DNA from: Pseudomonas fragi
GTDB lineage: Bacteria; Pseudomonadota; Gammaproteobacteria; Pseudomonadales; Pseudomonadaceae
Direction: 5' to 3'
Length of the DNA stretch: 64,000 nucleotides
Assembly: GCF_002269505.1 (NCBI RefSeq)
Contig: NZ_NQKQ01000001.1
Location: forward strand, 488,982-552,981
Below the pieces are notes generated by a model. The model was not told where the DNA came from and did not search any database. It worked only from the letters and a program-made list of their open reading frames with translations. The translations under genes and the position numbers were made by a program. This document shows, one piece after another, positions 20,674-28,628 of the stretch; the stretch's first letter is position 1, and each line of letters opens with the position of its first letter.

Positions 20674-21813
20674 TCAGCCTTTGAGTTTGTAACCGCCACC
20701 TTCAACGCCTTCATGCAACTCAGACTGAATGCGCTCATATAAAGCATTGGCTTGCAGAGTAGTAATGGAGCGCGAGCAGTCGCGCAATACAACCCGCAGC
20801 AAAACGTTTTCTTGCCCCGGTAAAAGCCCGAGCCGATCGATCGCCTGTACCGGCAACTCATCTATAGCCCAACGCCCTATGACTTGCATTTCCTCAATCC
20901 AGACAGAGCGATCACCCGCCGCAAGCAACATTTTTTCGGTCAGCACCTCTTCACTCAAACCCGGCGTCACAGCAAGGGAGATATCTCGCGTAATTGAGGG
21001 CAACCGCGAAACGGTTTTCCAGGGTTGCAAGTCATACATCTGGGCCTGAACACGCTTATCAGGATCGCGTAACAAGCGGATATCGGGTATGCCCTTGCGC
21101 AACATGGTCAAACGGTCCAGACCCATACCCAATGCCAGGCCACCATGCCGGGAAGGATCAATCCCCAGCCTTCGCAAAAGTGAAGGTGCAATACACCCGC
21201 ACTCAAGCACTTCGACGGGCTGCCCCTGGGAGATCAGGTTTACCTCTATTCCTCCCTCGGTGTAATGGTGCGGGCTGGGGCTGTATACCCACTCCATATC
21301 GGGTACTGAACACTCAAGGATGTCGCTTACCAACTTCAGCAAATGTGAGCGTGTGGAAAGCTCTGGATCACCGAGAACCCAAATATCCATTTGATGTGGC
21401 TCAGCACAGTGCCATCTGTCGCGGCTATCCCGCCTGAAAGTAATCCCCGGGGCCGCCAAAAGGATGACCTCTCCTGCTTGGCGGTCCTGAGCAATGCGCT
21501 GCAAAGCCCGCGGGATTTGGCTGGTAGTTTGAGTGCGCAATAGCGAGTGCTCGTCTACCCAGCGCGTATGCTCACTGCCTAATGTAACTTCCGCAGGATC
21601 GTAACCAAGCAATCCATAGTTCTCTTGAGCAGAAACAATGCGCGGGCCTCTCAGGATCTTGCCGGCAGGCCAACCCCGTATCACCAGGCCCTCCAGCACC
21701 TCCCCCAACAAAAGCCCAATGGCATGCGCTGGATGCTCCAGCTCAGTGAGATCACACAGTTCAAGGGCGTCACTGACCGAGCGTGCGCAAAGATACTGTT
21801 TTGATGAAAGCAT
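20674..21813 (-). CDS. Stand-alone PheRS-like ligase (PheS core fused to anticodon-binding-like domain)
   Basis: A 379-residue class II aminoacyl-tRNA-synthetase paralogue. The catalytic core resembles PheS: motif 2 elements LLRTQTT (91–97) and TFRRD (125–129) with PHQMD (139–143), and motif 3 GLALGMGLDRLTMLR (225–239). From ~267 to the end it has an FDX-ACB domain (SITRDISLAV at 273–282; Lys377 near the end), an arrangement seen in monomeric mitochondrial PheRS. It lacks the N-terminal tRNA-binding coiled coil of PheS. The PheS pocket motif FPFTEPS reads HHYTEGG (182–188) here, so the substrate is probably not Phe. GAGGAA precedes ATG 21813. It is divergent from the peptide gene at 22128. 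From memory, NCBI has a 'PheS-related mystery ligase' family that may cover it (unverified). Its acceptor is unknown: tRNA, the peptide or a small molecule. Confidence 0.8.
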   Translation of the reverse strand: MLSSKQYLCARSVSDALELCDLTELEHPAHAIGLLLGEVLEGLVIRGWPAGKILRGPRIVSAQENYGLLGYDPAEVTLGSEHTRWVDEHSLLRTQTTSQIPRALQRIAQDRQAGEVILLAAPGITFRRDSRDRWHCAEPHQMDIWVLGDPELSTRSHLLKLVSDILECSVPDMEWVYSPSPHHYTEGGIEVNLISQGQPVEVLECGCIAPSLLRRLGIDPSRHGGLALGMGLDRLTMLRKGIPDIRLLRDPDKRVQAQMYDLQPWKTVSRLPSITRDISLAVTPGLSEEVLTEKMLLAAGDRSVWIEEMQVIGRWAIDELPVQAIDRLGLLPGQENVLLRVVLRDCSRSITTLQANALYERIQSELHEGVEGGGYKLKG

Positions 21814-22127
21814 AACGATTCCTCATGCAGATCGTGGCAAACACCAGCGCGTACTGGCCAGATAGAAGCGATCAGATAAACATCCAACAACTCACAACGG
21901 CAAATCAACAAAATACTTATGAAATATCAATTATCAGGCAATACCTACATACATTTCCTACGCTAAGAGCTCTCCCGACTTAACAAGAGCCCACAAATTA
22001 AAAAACAATATAACCCCATGATGATTATTGCTTTGAGCTTTTAACAACCCTGCCTAACATGACCACGTCCTGAGTGACTCAGGCGCCTGATAAATAAACT
22101 TTCCATGCATCATAAAGAGGAAGAACC
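21814..22127. promoter_or_regulatory. AT-rich divergent control region of the ligase/peptide cassette
   Basis: These 314 bases separate the divergent ligase and peptide genes and are much richer in A/T than the surrounding core genome. A weak promoter candidate for the peptide is TTGCTT–17 bases–TGCCTA (22028 onward), followed by the palindrome at 22070–22082. No other gene is seen. Promoter placement is inference. Confidence 0.4.
22070..22082. promoter_or_regulatory. Palindrome upstream of peptide gene
   Basis: CTGAGTGACTCAG has perfect 6-base arms around one central base and is adjacent to AGGCGCCT, another palindrome (22081–22088). Its position ~45 bases before the peptide start suits an operator. 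No candidate regulator is encoded in the cassette. Confidence 0.3.
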
Positions 22128-22229
22128 ATGACACATTCTACTTTTTCAAAAGAAGCATTAAACCGGACCACCTCCGACCCGGACAATTTTGGCTGGGCGC
22201 CACTGGCCTGGGCTTATGAACCTGACTGA
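22128..22229 (+). CDS. 33-residue aromatic-rich peptide, candidate modified-peptide precursor
   Basis: ATG 22128 is preceded by AGAGGAAG at ideal distance, a strong ribosome binding site for such a short frame. The peptide has a polar N-terminal half (MTHSTFSKEALNRTTSDPD) and a hydrophobic, aromatic end FGWAPLAWAYEPD with W23, W28, Y30 and a terminal Asp. This two-part layout is like a leader plus core of a ribosomally made, modified peptide. It is followed by a hairpin and then by the metalloenzyme gene 79 bases on, and is divergent from the PheRS-like ligase. Alternatives are an aromatic-codon leader peptide for attenuation, or a small regulatory protein. I recognise no family. Coding status is inferred from the ribosome binding site and context. 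Confidence 0.65.
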   Translation: MTHSTFSKEALNRTTSDPDNFGWAPLAWAYEPD

Positions 22230-22244
22230 GCGGGCAATGTAAAC

Positions 22245-22287
22245 ATGAGTGCCACGTTTATTAATTACACATAAAACTGGCACTCAT
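22245..22287 (+). promoter_or_regulatory. Hairpin between peptide gene and metalloenzyme gene
   Basis: ATGAGTGCCA-c-GTTT (22245–22259) pairs with AAACTGGCACTCAT (22274–22287), a stem of about 14 pairs with one bulge. No T-run follows, so it is more likely an mRNA-stabilising or partial-attenuation structure than a full terminator. It would allow more peptide than enzyme to be made from one transcript. Confidence 0.55.
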
Positions 22288-22308
22288 TACACCCGAGAGG
22301 ACAAGCCC

Positions 22309-23235
22309 ATGACTTATAAAACCCTTCCTTTCAACTTTACAGACATGCGAATTATTTCAGACAGCATCGCCTTCCTTCATCAGTGCAAGGCTGACGGTTT
22401 CACCACGCAGGCACTCAATCAAATAGAGTCTCTTCCAGAGCAAAGTCTTATTTTTTCATTTTGCAATGAGGCCGCCAGGCGAACCTTTGAAATAGCCAAG
22501 CTCACGCCCGCCAAACAGAGCATTTTTTGTGCGGTGCATGTGTTCGAGGCCTCGGTGGAGAGCGCGCGCTACGGTCTCGACTTAATACTTAAAAGTGATT
22601 TTCTCTGTGCACTCAAAAAGCAACGAAGTGTATTAGAGAAACTTGATAAGCATCGGCACTTTAATTTGCACGGCGACTGCTCTGAAGCCAGCGTTATGAT
22701 TTCAGAGCATACGACCCCCTACGCCATGATCGAAGAAGACATTACCAAGAACTTTATTCACTCGGTTGCTGAATTTTTCGAAGTCCATTATGCACATATG
22801 AATGCAAGCGCTCCTTGTCCGTTTCAAGTCAACGGATACTTGAGTGTCTCAGGCATTCTTACCGTACTTAGAAAAGCACCATTGATAAAGGACCACGCAA
22901 TGAAAATCGCCCTTGAGCAATTAACCCAAGCAGTCGCACTCCACACCGCACGCCTCACGGTAAAAAACAACATCATCACCTCATTTGTCGTCAATCATAT
23001 TGACCATGCCGAGTTACTGAAGTGTGCAGCAGGCCCCCGAGGGTTAGCCCTGACAGAGTTTGCAGTTGGCGTTAACGAGTCCATTGCACCTGTTATCGAC
23101 TACCGCATTAACTCTCAAATGAATGAAGGCATTAGCGGGGTGCATGTCGCTATAGGCGATGGGTCTTCGGGCTATCACATTGATTTTCTGAGCCCGGGTG
23201 TGGACTTCAGCCCCACTGAGGCTGAAGGCACATAA
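22309..23235 (+). CDS. M29 aminopeptidase / NicX-like metalloenzyme homologue
   Basis: A 308-residue cytosolic protein; GAGAGG 8 bases before ATG 22309 sets the start. The C-terminal part matches the M29 fold: TEFAVGVN with Glu250, NEGISGVHVAIG with Glu273 and His279, and YHIDF with His290 and Asp292. These correspond to metal ligands of M29 aminopeptidases; the last HxD pair is also used by the Fe(II) 2,5-dihydroxypyridine dioxygenase NicX of the same superfamily. The N-terminal ~200 residues are divergent and not recognised. It could trim the upstream 33-residue peptide or oxidise a product. Low GC (25 of 60 bases in 22441–22500) separates it from the neighbouring genes. Confidence 0.6.
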   Translation: MTYKTLPFNFTDMRIISDSIAFLHQCKADGFTTQALNQIESLPEQSLIFSFCNEAARRTFEIAKLTPAKQSIFCAVHVFEASVESARYGLDLILKSDFLCALKKQRSVLEKLDKHRHFNLHGDCSEASVMISEHTTPYAMIEEDITKNFIHSVAEFFEVHYAHMNASAPCPFQVNGYLSVSGILTVLRKAPLIKDHAMKIALEQLTQAVALHTARLTVKNNIITSFVVNHIDHAELLKCAAGPRGLALTEFAVGVNESIAPVIDYRINSQMNEGISGVHVAIGDGSSGYHIDFLSPGVDFSPTEAEGT

Positions 23236-23248
23236 ACAGACACAGCGG

Positions 23249-23300
23249 GTTGGAGCTGTATTATCGGGCTCTGCGTATCGTCGGCAAGCCAGCTCCCAAC
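23249..23300. repeat. Imperfect inverted repeat after cassette
   Basis: GTTGGAGCTG (23249–23258) faces CAGCTCCCAAC (23290–23300) with a one-base bulge. It sits between the convergent metalloenzyme and FTR1 genes and may be a degenerate REP element or a terminator. Confidence 0.45.
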
Positions 23301-23334
23301 GGGAGCCTCAGGCTTACCGAAAATACATCAAGGC

Positions 23335-25230
23335 TTAAGCCTGCACCCGGCGTTTCTCCGCCATTTTGCTACGGCTGTACAACACGATAATTGCCAAAAT
23401 GGCTACGGCTTGCGCACTCAGCGAGTACGCATCTGCGTGAATACCCAACCAGTCGAAGTCGAAGAACGCTACAGGCCGTGTGCCGAAGATGCCCGCTTCT
23501 TGCAGTGCCTTCACGCCATGCCCCGCGAATACCACCGACAACGCGCAGAGCAAGGCCGCGTTGATGCTGAAAAACAGCGCCAATGGCAATTTTGCCGAGC
23601 CACGCAGAATGATCCACGCCAGGCCCATCAGCAATACCAGTGCCGTGGCGCCGCCCGCCAATACCGCGTTGTGACCCGCAGGGCCGGCTTGCAGCCACAG
23701 GGTTTCGTAGAACAAGATCACTTCGAACAGTTCGCGGTACACCGAAAAGAACGCCAGTATCGCGAAGCCAAAACGACCGCCGCCACTGACCAAACTGCTT
23801 TTGATGTAATCCTGCCACGCGGCGGCGTGACGACGGTCGTGCATCCATACGCCCAGCCACAGCACCATGACGCTGGCGAACAAGGCTGTGCAGCCCTCCA
23901 GCAGCTCGCGCTGGGCACCGCTGACGTCGATGACATAGGCAGCCAGCGCCCAGGTCGCCAGCCCCGCCACCAGGGCCAGGCCCCAGCCGACGTTGACACT
24001 GCGCACCGCCGATTGCTGACCGGTATTGCGCAGGAAAGCCAGGATCGCGGCCAGAACTAGAATCGCTTCCAGGCCTTCACGCAGCAAAATCAACAGCCCG
24101 GAGACATAGCTCAAGGTCCAGCTCAGGCCATCGCTGCCCAGCAGCCCGGCAGATTCCTTGAGCAAGACTTTGGCCGCTTCCAGTCGCTGTTCGACCTGCT
24201 CGATCGGCAAGCCGTCCTGCAGCGATTGCCGATAGGCCATCAGGGCTTTTTCAGTGTTTTTGCGCACATTGGCGTCAACGTTATCCAGCGAACTTTCAAC
24301 GAGTTCAAAACCTTCCAGATAAGCCGCCACCGACAGGTCGTAGGCTTGCTCACGGTCACCGGCGCGGTAAGCCGCCAGGCTTTTATCCAGGGTGGCGCTG
24401 GTGTAGTCGAGCAACTGCGCCGGGCCGCGTTTGACTAGCGGCGGTTGCGCCCGCTGGGCACGGAACGTGGCGGTCGCCTCGGGGCCTTCAGCCGCCAGCA
24501 CTTCATTCGGGGTTTGACGGGCGAGGTCCGCCAGGTTGTAGGTTTTGTCTGCCTTGATGGCACTCGGGTCGGCACTCAGCCCGGCGATGTAGGTGGCCAG
24601 GTCCCAGCGCTGACGCTCGTCCAGCTGATCAGCGAACGAAGGCATGTCGGTGCCTTCAACCCCCAGGCCAAGGGTGTTGTAGATCGCGTAGAGGCTCAGG
24701 CGGTCCAGGCGCTGGCCATCGCGCAAGTTGGCCGGGGGTGGCGTCATGCCCACACTTGCCGGGCCATCACCGGCGCCGGTTTCACCGTGACACACCGAAC
24801 AATGCTGCGCGTACAACGGCGCACCGCGGGTCGGGTCCGGGGTAATTGCCGGAGCCTGGCTGACCTCATAGGCCACGGCCAGTTTGGCCCCCAATTGCCG
24901 GGCTTCACGGGCAACAGCGGTGCCGTCTTCACGCTTTTCGATGGCCGTTTGCAGAGCATTCACGCCCTGCACCAGTTCGTCACGCTCAGGGCGTTGCGGC
25001 AAGTCAGCGATCAGTCCTTTGAGTACAGCCAGAAACTCAAGCTGCTCGCGGTACTCGGTCTCGTCGATGACCTTGCCGTTTTCAACCGTGGGCGGGTAGT
25101 CCGCACCGATATAGTCAATCAGGTGCAGCGCCTGAGAGGCGCCTTCCGGGGAGTTGGCAGAAGCAGCCAGGCTGCAAAACGCAAGCACGGGCAACAGGAG
25201 CCATGCCAAAAAACGCGAGCGGGAGGTCAT
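23335..25230 (-). CDS. Cytochrome c–FTR1 fusion iron permease
   Basis: A 631-residue protein with signal peptide (LLLPVLAFCSLAASANS). A c-type cytochrome domain (~130–220) has the heme motif CSVCH and the likely axial Met in GTDMPSFADQL. A helical linker follows, then a C-terminal FTR1 permease (~375–620) with seven or so membrane helices and both iron-binding REXXE motifs (REGLE, RELFE). FTR1 proteins import ferrous iron coupled to oxidation; here the cytochrome probably accepts the electron in place of a separate EfeO/EfeB or copper oxidase. No Fur box was recognised upstream. Confidence 0.9.
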   Translation of the reverse strand: MTSRSRFLAWLLLPVLAFCSLAASANSPEGASQALHLIDYIGADYPPTVENGKVIDETEYREQLEFLAVLKGLIADLPQRPERDELVQGVNALQTAIEKREDGTAVAREARQLGAKLAVAYEVSQAPAITPDPTRGAPLYAQHCSVCHGETGAGDGPASVGMTPPPANLRDGQRLDRLSLYAIYNTLGLGVEGTDMPSFADQLDERQRWDLATYIAGLSADPSAIKADKTYNLADLARQTPNEVLAAEGPEATATFRAQRAQPPLVKRGPAQLLDYTSATLDKSLAAYRAGDREQAYDLSVAAYLEGFELVESSLDNVDANVRKNTEKALMAYRQSLQDGLPIEQVEQRLEAAKVLLKESAGLLGSDGLSWTLSYVSGLLILLREGLEAILVLAAILAFLRNTGQQSAVRSVNVGWGLALVAGLATWALAAYVIDVSGAQRELLEGCTALFASVMVLWLGVWMHDRRHAAAWQDYIKSSLVSGGGRFGFAILAFFSVYRELFEVILFYETLWLQAGPAGHNAVLAGGATALVLLMGLAWIILRGSAKLPLALFFSINAALLCALSVVFAGHGVKALQEAGIFGTRPVAFFDFDWLGIHADAYSLSAQAVAILAIIVLYSRSKMAEKRRVQA

Positions 25231-25296
25231 CGATCAATCCGGATGGAAATGAGAAGTAACATATTGTTCACTTCCCATCATCCCGACTCAAGGCCT

Positions 25297-25929
25297 TTAG
25301 ACGGTAGCGCGATGCAACGTCGCCAGAAAACCCGCTGCGCCAACAAACAGACCGGCAAAAGTACGGTTCATGCGGCGCTGCTGCTTGGGGGTGCGCAACA
25401 AGCGCAGGACCTTGGACGCCAAACCGGTGTAACCGGCCATGACCACCAGATCGACGCAAATCATCGTCACACCCAACGTCAGGTATTGGGACACCAGTGG
25501 CTCTGCCGGGTTGACGAACTGCGGCAGCACGGCGAGCATGAAAACCAGCGCCTTGGGGTTGCTGACGTTGACCAGAAAGCCGCGAAATACCAGCGCCAGC
25601 GGCTTGCCGATGGGTCGCACAGCAGCGTCATCGCTCAGGTCAGCTGGCAGGGCCCGCCATTGTTTGACGGCGAGGTACACAAGATAGGCCACGCCGAACC
25701 ATTTGATCGCGTAGAAGGCCGTGGATGAGGCCGCGAGTATGGCGCCAACCCCGGCGGCGACAATGGCAATTTGCAGCGCCAGGCCCAGTTGCAGGCCCAG
25801 GGCGTTCCAGTAACCGCGCCAGAAGCCGTACTGCAGACCGCACGACATCGAGGCAATCGCACCGGCGCCGGGGGACAGGCTGATTACCCAACAGGCAGCA
25901 AAAAAGGCCAACCACGTTTCCAACGACAT
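25297..25929 (-). CDS. LysE/RhtB family amino-acid exporter
   Basis: A 210-residue membrane protein with the family start WLAFFAACWVISLSPGAGAIASMSCGLQYG and the second conserved block FLVNVSNPKALVFMLAVLPQFV. About six membrane helices are visible. Members export homoserine, threonine or other amino acids; the substrate is not determined. It is a single gene with REP-like repeat sequence on the far side of its promoter. Confidence 0.9.
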   Translation of the reverse strand: MSLETWLAFFAACWVISLSPGAGAIASMSCGLQYGFWRGYWNALGLQLGLALQIAIVAAGVGAILAASSTAFYAIKWFGVAYLVYLAVKQWRALPADLSDDAAVRPIGKPLALVFRGFLVNVSNPKALVFMLAVLPQFVNPAEPLVSQYLTLGVTMICVDLVVMAGYTGLASKVLRLLRTPKQQRRMNRTFAGLFVGAAGFLATLHRATV

Positions 25930-26018
25930 CGCACACCTCGGACAAGATCTGTAACAAGTCCCTTAAGCTAATGCGTTGGTTGAAAATTGACCACAGTTTT
26001 TTGAGGTTGCAACTGACT

Positions 26019-26104
26019 CTGTGGGAGCGGGCTTGCTCGCGATACAGACGACGCGGTCTGGCTGAATGCCCCCATCGATCCAATTGCGAGCAAGCCTGCC
26101 ACAG
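26019..26104. repeat. REP-like inverted repeat pair
   Basis: CTGTGGGAGCGGGCTTGCTCGC (arm from 26019) faces GCGAGCAAGCCTGCCACAG (26086–26104), with about 45 bases between. The right arm has a small deletion relative to other copies. It lies between the exporter start and the end of the MscS-like gene. Confidence 0.85.
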
Positions 26105-26110
26105 TGACAA

Positions 26111-26668
26111 TCAGAGATCGCTTTCCCGCCAGCGGCGTACCGAGCGCTGGAAGAACAGGCTGTTGGGGACTTGCACCATGCTGCTACCGCTACCCGATTC
26201 AGCGGGCTCGATCAGCGTGGTGTAAAGCAGGTTGATGGCCACCACACGGCCTTTGACGCCGGGCTTGTCCAGCGTGTCGAGTAACTCCACCACGTCGCCA
26301 ATGCGAAACGGCCCCACGGTAAAGATCAACACGGCACAAAGCAGATTGGAAAGCACGCTCCACATGGCGAAGAAGGCAATTGCCGCTACCGCCACAAAGC
26401 CCGACAGCGCCGTCCACAACACGGTGGCCGAAACCCCCAGACGCTCCAGCACAACGATCACTGCGCTGCCCATGATGAACCAGCGCAAGACGCCGCGCAG
26501 CGGCATCATCAGTTGCGGCGGAAACGGGTAGCGCTCGCCCAGACGGGTAAGGAATCGCGCCACAACACGCTGCGAGAAATAGCCCGCCAACAGAATCAGC
26601 AGAATCTGCACACCAATCCACAGCGGTGCGATCAGTTCGGCGGGCACTGGCAAGTGTAGGGCTTCCAT
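26111..26668 (-). CDS. Small MscS-family mechanosensitive channel
   Basis: A 185-residue protein with two N-terminal helices, an MscS pore helix (LSGFVAVAAIAFFAMWSVLSN) and the start of the beta domain (FRIGDVVELLDT and VQVPNSLFFQ). It lacks the usual C-terminal vestibule half of the 286-residue E. coli MscS, but the end RRWRESDL looks natural and the short form is typical in this position in Pseudomonas. ATG 26668 overlaps the ABC-F stop (TGATG), so the two genes are coupled. Confidence 0.85.
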   Translation of the reverse strand: MEALHLPVPAELIAPLWIGVQILLILLAGYFSQRVVARFLTRLGERYPFPPQLMMPLRGVLRWFIMGSAVIVVLERLGVSATVLWTALSGFVAVAAIAFFAMWSVLSNLLCAVLIFTVGPFRIGDVVELLDTLDKPGVKGRVVAINLLYTTLIEPAESGSGSSMVQVPNSLFFQRSVRRWRESDL

Positions 26669-28578
26669 CAGGACAGGGCTTCCAGCTCTGCTTGCATGGA
26701 CTCAAGCAATTCCAGCGCTTCCATCCAGCGCTCTTCCAACTGGCTTTCGAGCACTTTGAGCTTGGCCTGTTCCGCCAGCAGATCACGCAATTCATCTTTG
26801 CGCGCAGCTTCGTAAACGGCACTGTCGCCCAGGCTGGTTTCGATTTTTGCCAGCTTTTCGTTGACCTTGCCCAGCTCGCTTTCAAGCTTGTCGGCTTCGC
26901 GTTTATGCGGCGCCAACTGCTGACGCAACGCTGCAGCGGCCTGACGTTGAGCCTTTTTATCGGTTTTGTCAGGGTTGACCAGCGTGGTGCTGACCGGCGC
27001 ATTGCGTAAACGGTAGTCGGCCAGCCAGCGGGCATAGTCTTCCAGGTCGCCGTCGAACTCCTGAACCTTGCCATCGGCAACCAGCAGGAACTCATCCGTG
27101 GTGCTCTTGAGCAAATGCCGATCGTGAGACACCACCAGCACTGCGCCGCTGAACTCTTGCAAGGCCATGGTCAGCGCCAGACGCATTTCGAGGTCGAGGT
27201 GGTTGGTCGGTTCGTCGAGCAGCAGCAGGTTAGGCCGGCCCCAGGCAATCAGCGCCAGTGCCAGGCGGGCTTTTTCGCCGCCGGAGAAATTAAGTACCGG
27301 CTCGTCAATACGCGCACCACGGAAGTCGAAACCACCCAGGAAGTCGCGCAGGGTCTGCTCACGCTCGGTCGGCGCCAGACGCTGCATATGCAGCAACGGG
27401 CTGGCCTTGGAGTCCAGCGAGTCGAGCTGGTGCTGGGCAAAGTAACCGACGACCAGATTCTCGCCACGGGCCAACCGACCCGACAACGGCTCCAGTTCGC
27501 CTGCGAGGTTTTTGATCAGGGTCGATTTACCCGCGCCATTCGGCCCGAGCAAGCCGATACGGGCGCCCGGAACCAGTTGCAGCTTGACCTTCTCCAGAAT
27601 GGTTTTGTCGCCATAGCCTAGACGGGCATCGGACAAGTCCAGTAGCGGGCTGGAAAGCTTGACCGCCTCGCGGAACACGAAGTCGAACGGCGAATCGACA
27701 TGGGCCGCGCTCAGTTCTTCCATGCGCTCAAGGGCCTTGATCCGGCTTTGCGCCTGACGGGCCTTGGTGGCCTGGGCCTTGAAGCGGGCGATGTAGCTTT
27801 CCATGTGCGCACGTTGCGCCTGCTGCTTCTCGTAGGCCTGCTGTTGCTGGGCCAGACGTTCGGCACGGGCCCGTTCAAATGCGCTGTAACCACCGCGGTA
27901 GAGGGTGATCTTGCGCTGATCAACGTGGGCGATGTTGTCGACCACGGCATCGAGGAAGTCCCGATCGTGAGAGATCAGCAGCAAGGTGCCGGGGTAGTTC
28001 TTGAGGAAGTCTTCAAGCCACAGGATGGCGTCGAGATCCAGGTGGTTGGTCGGCTCATCGAGCAACAACAGATCCGACGGGCACATCAGGGCCTGCGCCA
28101 GGTTGAGGCGCATCCGCCAACCACCGGAAAAGTCGGCAACCGGGCGGTCCATCTGTTCGTTGGTAAAGCCCAGCCCGGCGAGCATTTTGCGTGCCCGCGC
28201 ATCGGCGGTGTAGCCGTCGGCGCTGTCCAGCTCGGCGTGCAGGCGCGCCTGTGCGGCACCGTCTTCGTCGGCCTCGGCCTTGGCCAGATCGGCTTGTACC
28301 TTGCGCAAGCGCTGGTCGCCATCGAGCACGTAGTCGATCGCGATGCGGTCGAGGGTGTCGATTTCCTGGCGCATATGAGCGATCCGCCAGTCAGCCGGGA
28401 GCAGACAATCCCCGGAATCAGGCGTCAACTCACCCAGCAGCAAGGCGAACAAAGTGGATTTACCGGCGCCATTGGCGCCGACCAGACCGGCTTTATGGCC
28501 GGCGTGCAGGGTCAGCTCGGCGTCTTCTAGCAGACGTTGCGGACCACGCTGTAAAGTCAGGTTCTGAAGTCGGATCAT
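26668..28578 (-). CDS. ABC-F family ATPase, YheS-like
   Basis: A 636-residue soluble protein with two ABC cassettes: first Walker A GANGAGKST and signature FSGGWRMRL, second Walker A GPNGAGKST and signature FSGGEKARL. The linker (RAERLAQQQQAYEKQQAQRAHMESYIARFK) is the arm/P-site signature of ABC-F translation factors. A coiled-coil tail occupies the last ~100 residues. ABC-F proteins bind the ribosome E site and rescue stalled complexes; there is no transport role. Length and start MIRLQNLTLQRG match E. coli YheS. It is coupled to the MscS-like gene. Confidence 0.92.
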   Translation of the reverse strand: MIRLQNLTLQRGPQRLLEDAELTLHAGHKAGLVGANGAGKSTLFALLLGELTPDSGDCLLPADWRIAHMRQEIDTLDRIAIDYVLDGDQRLRKVQADLAKAEADEDGAAQARLHAELDSADGYTADARARKMLAGLGFTNEQMDRPVADFSGGWRMRLNLAQALMCPSDLLLLDEPTNHLDLDAILWLEDFLKNYPGTLLLISHDRDFLDAVVDNIAHVDQRKITLYRGGYSAFERARAERLAQQQQAYEKQQAQRAHMESYIARFKAQATKARQAQSRIKALERMEELSAAHVDSPFDFVFREAVKLSSPLLDLSDARLGYGDKTILEKVKLQLVPGARIGLLGPNGAGKSTLIKNLAGELEPLSGRLARGENLVVGYFAQHQLDSLDSKASPLLHMQRLAPTEREQTLRDFLGGFDFRGARIDEPVLNFSGGEKARLALALIAWGRPNLLLLDEPTNHLDLEMRLALTMALQEFSGAVLVVSHDRHLLKSTTDEFLLVADGKVQEFDGDLEDYARWLADYRLRNAPVSTTLVNPDKTDKKAQRQAAAALRQQLAPHKREADKLESELGKVNEKLAKIETSLGDSAVYEAARKDELRDLLAEQAKLKVLESQLEERWMEALELLESMQAELEALS

Positions 28579-28628
28579 AATGGCGGCGGAGTCTACCAGC
28601 TTCCCTCTCAACTGGCGCGAATTGCACT

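Noticed and set aside
20674..21813. Housekeeping pheS
   Set aside because: It is a single-chain form with an FDX-ACB domain, lacks the PheS N-terminal coiled coil, has no pheT or infC–rplT neighbours and has altered pocket residues.
22128..22229. Simple transcription attenuator leader peptide
   Set aside because: Not excluded, but downgraded: the aromatic codons are scattered, the following hairpin lacks a U-run and no competing antiterminator fold was evident by eye.
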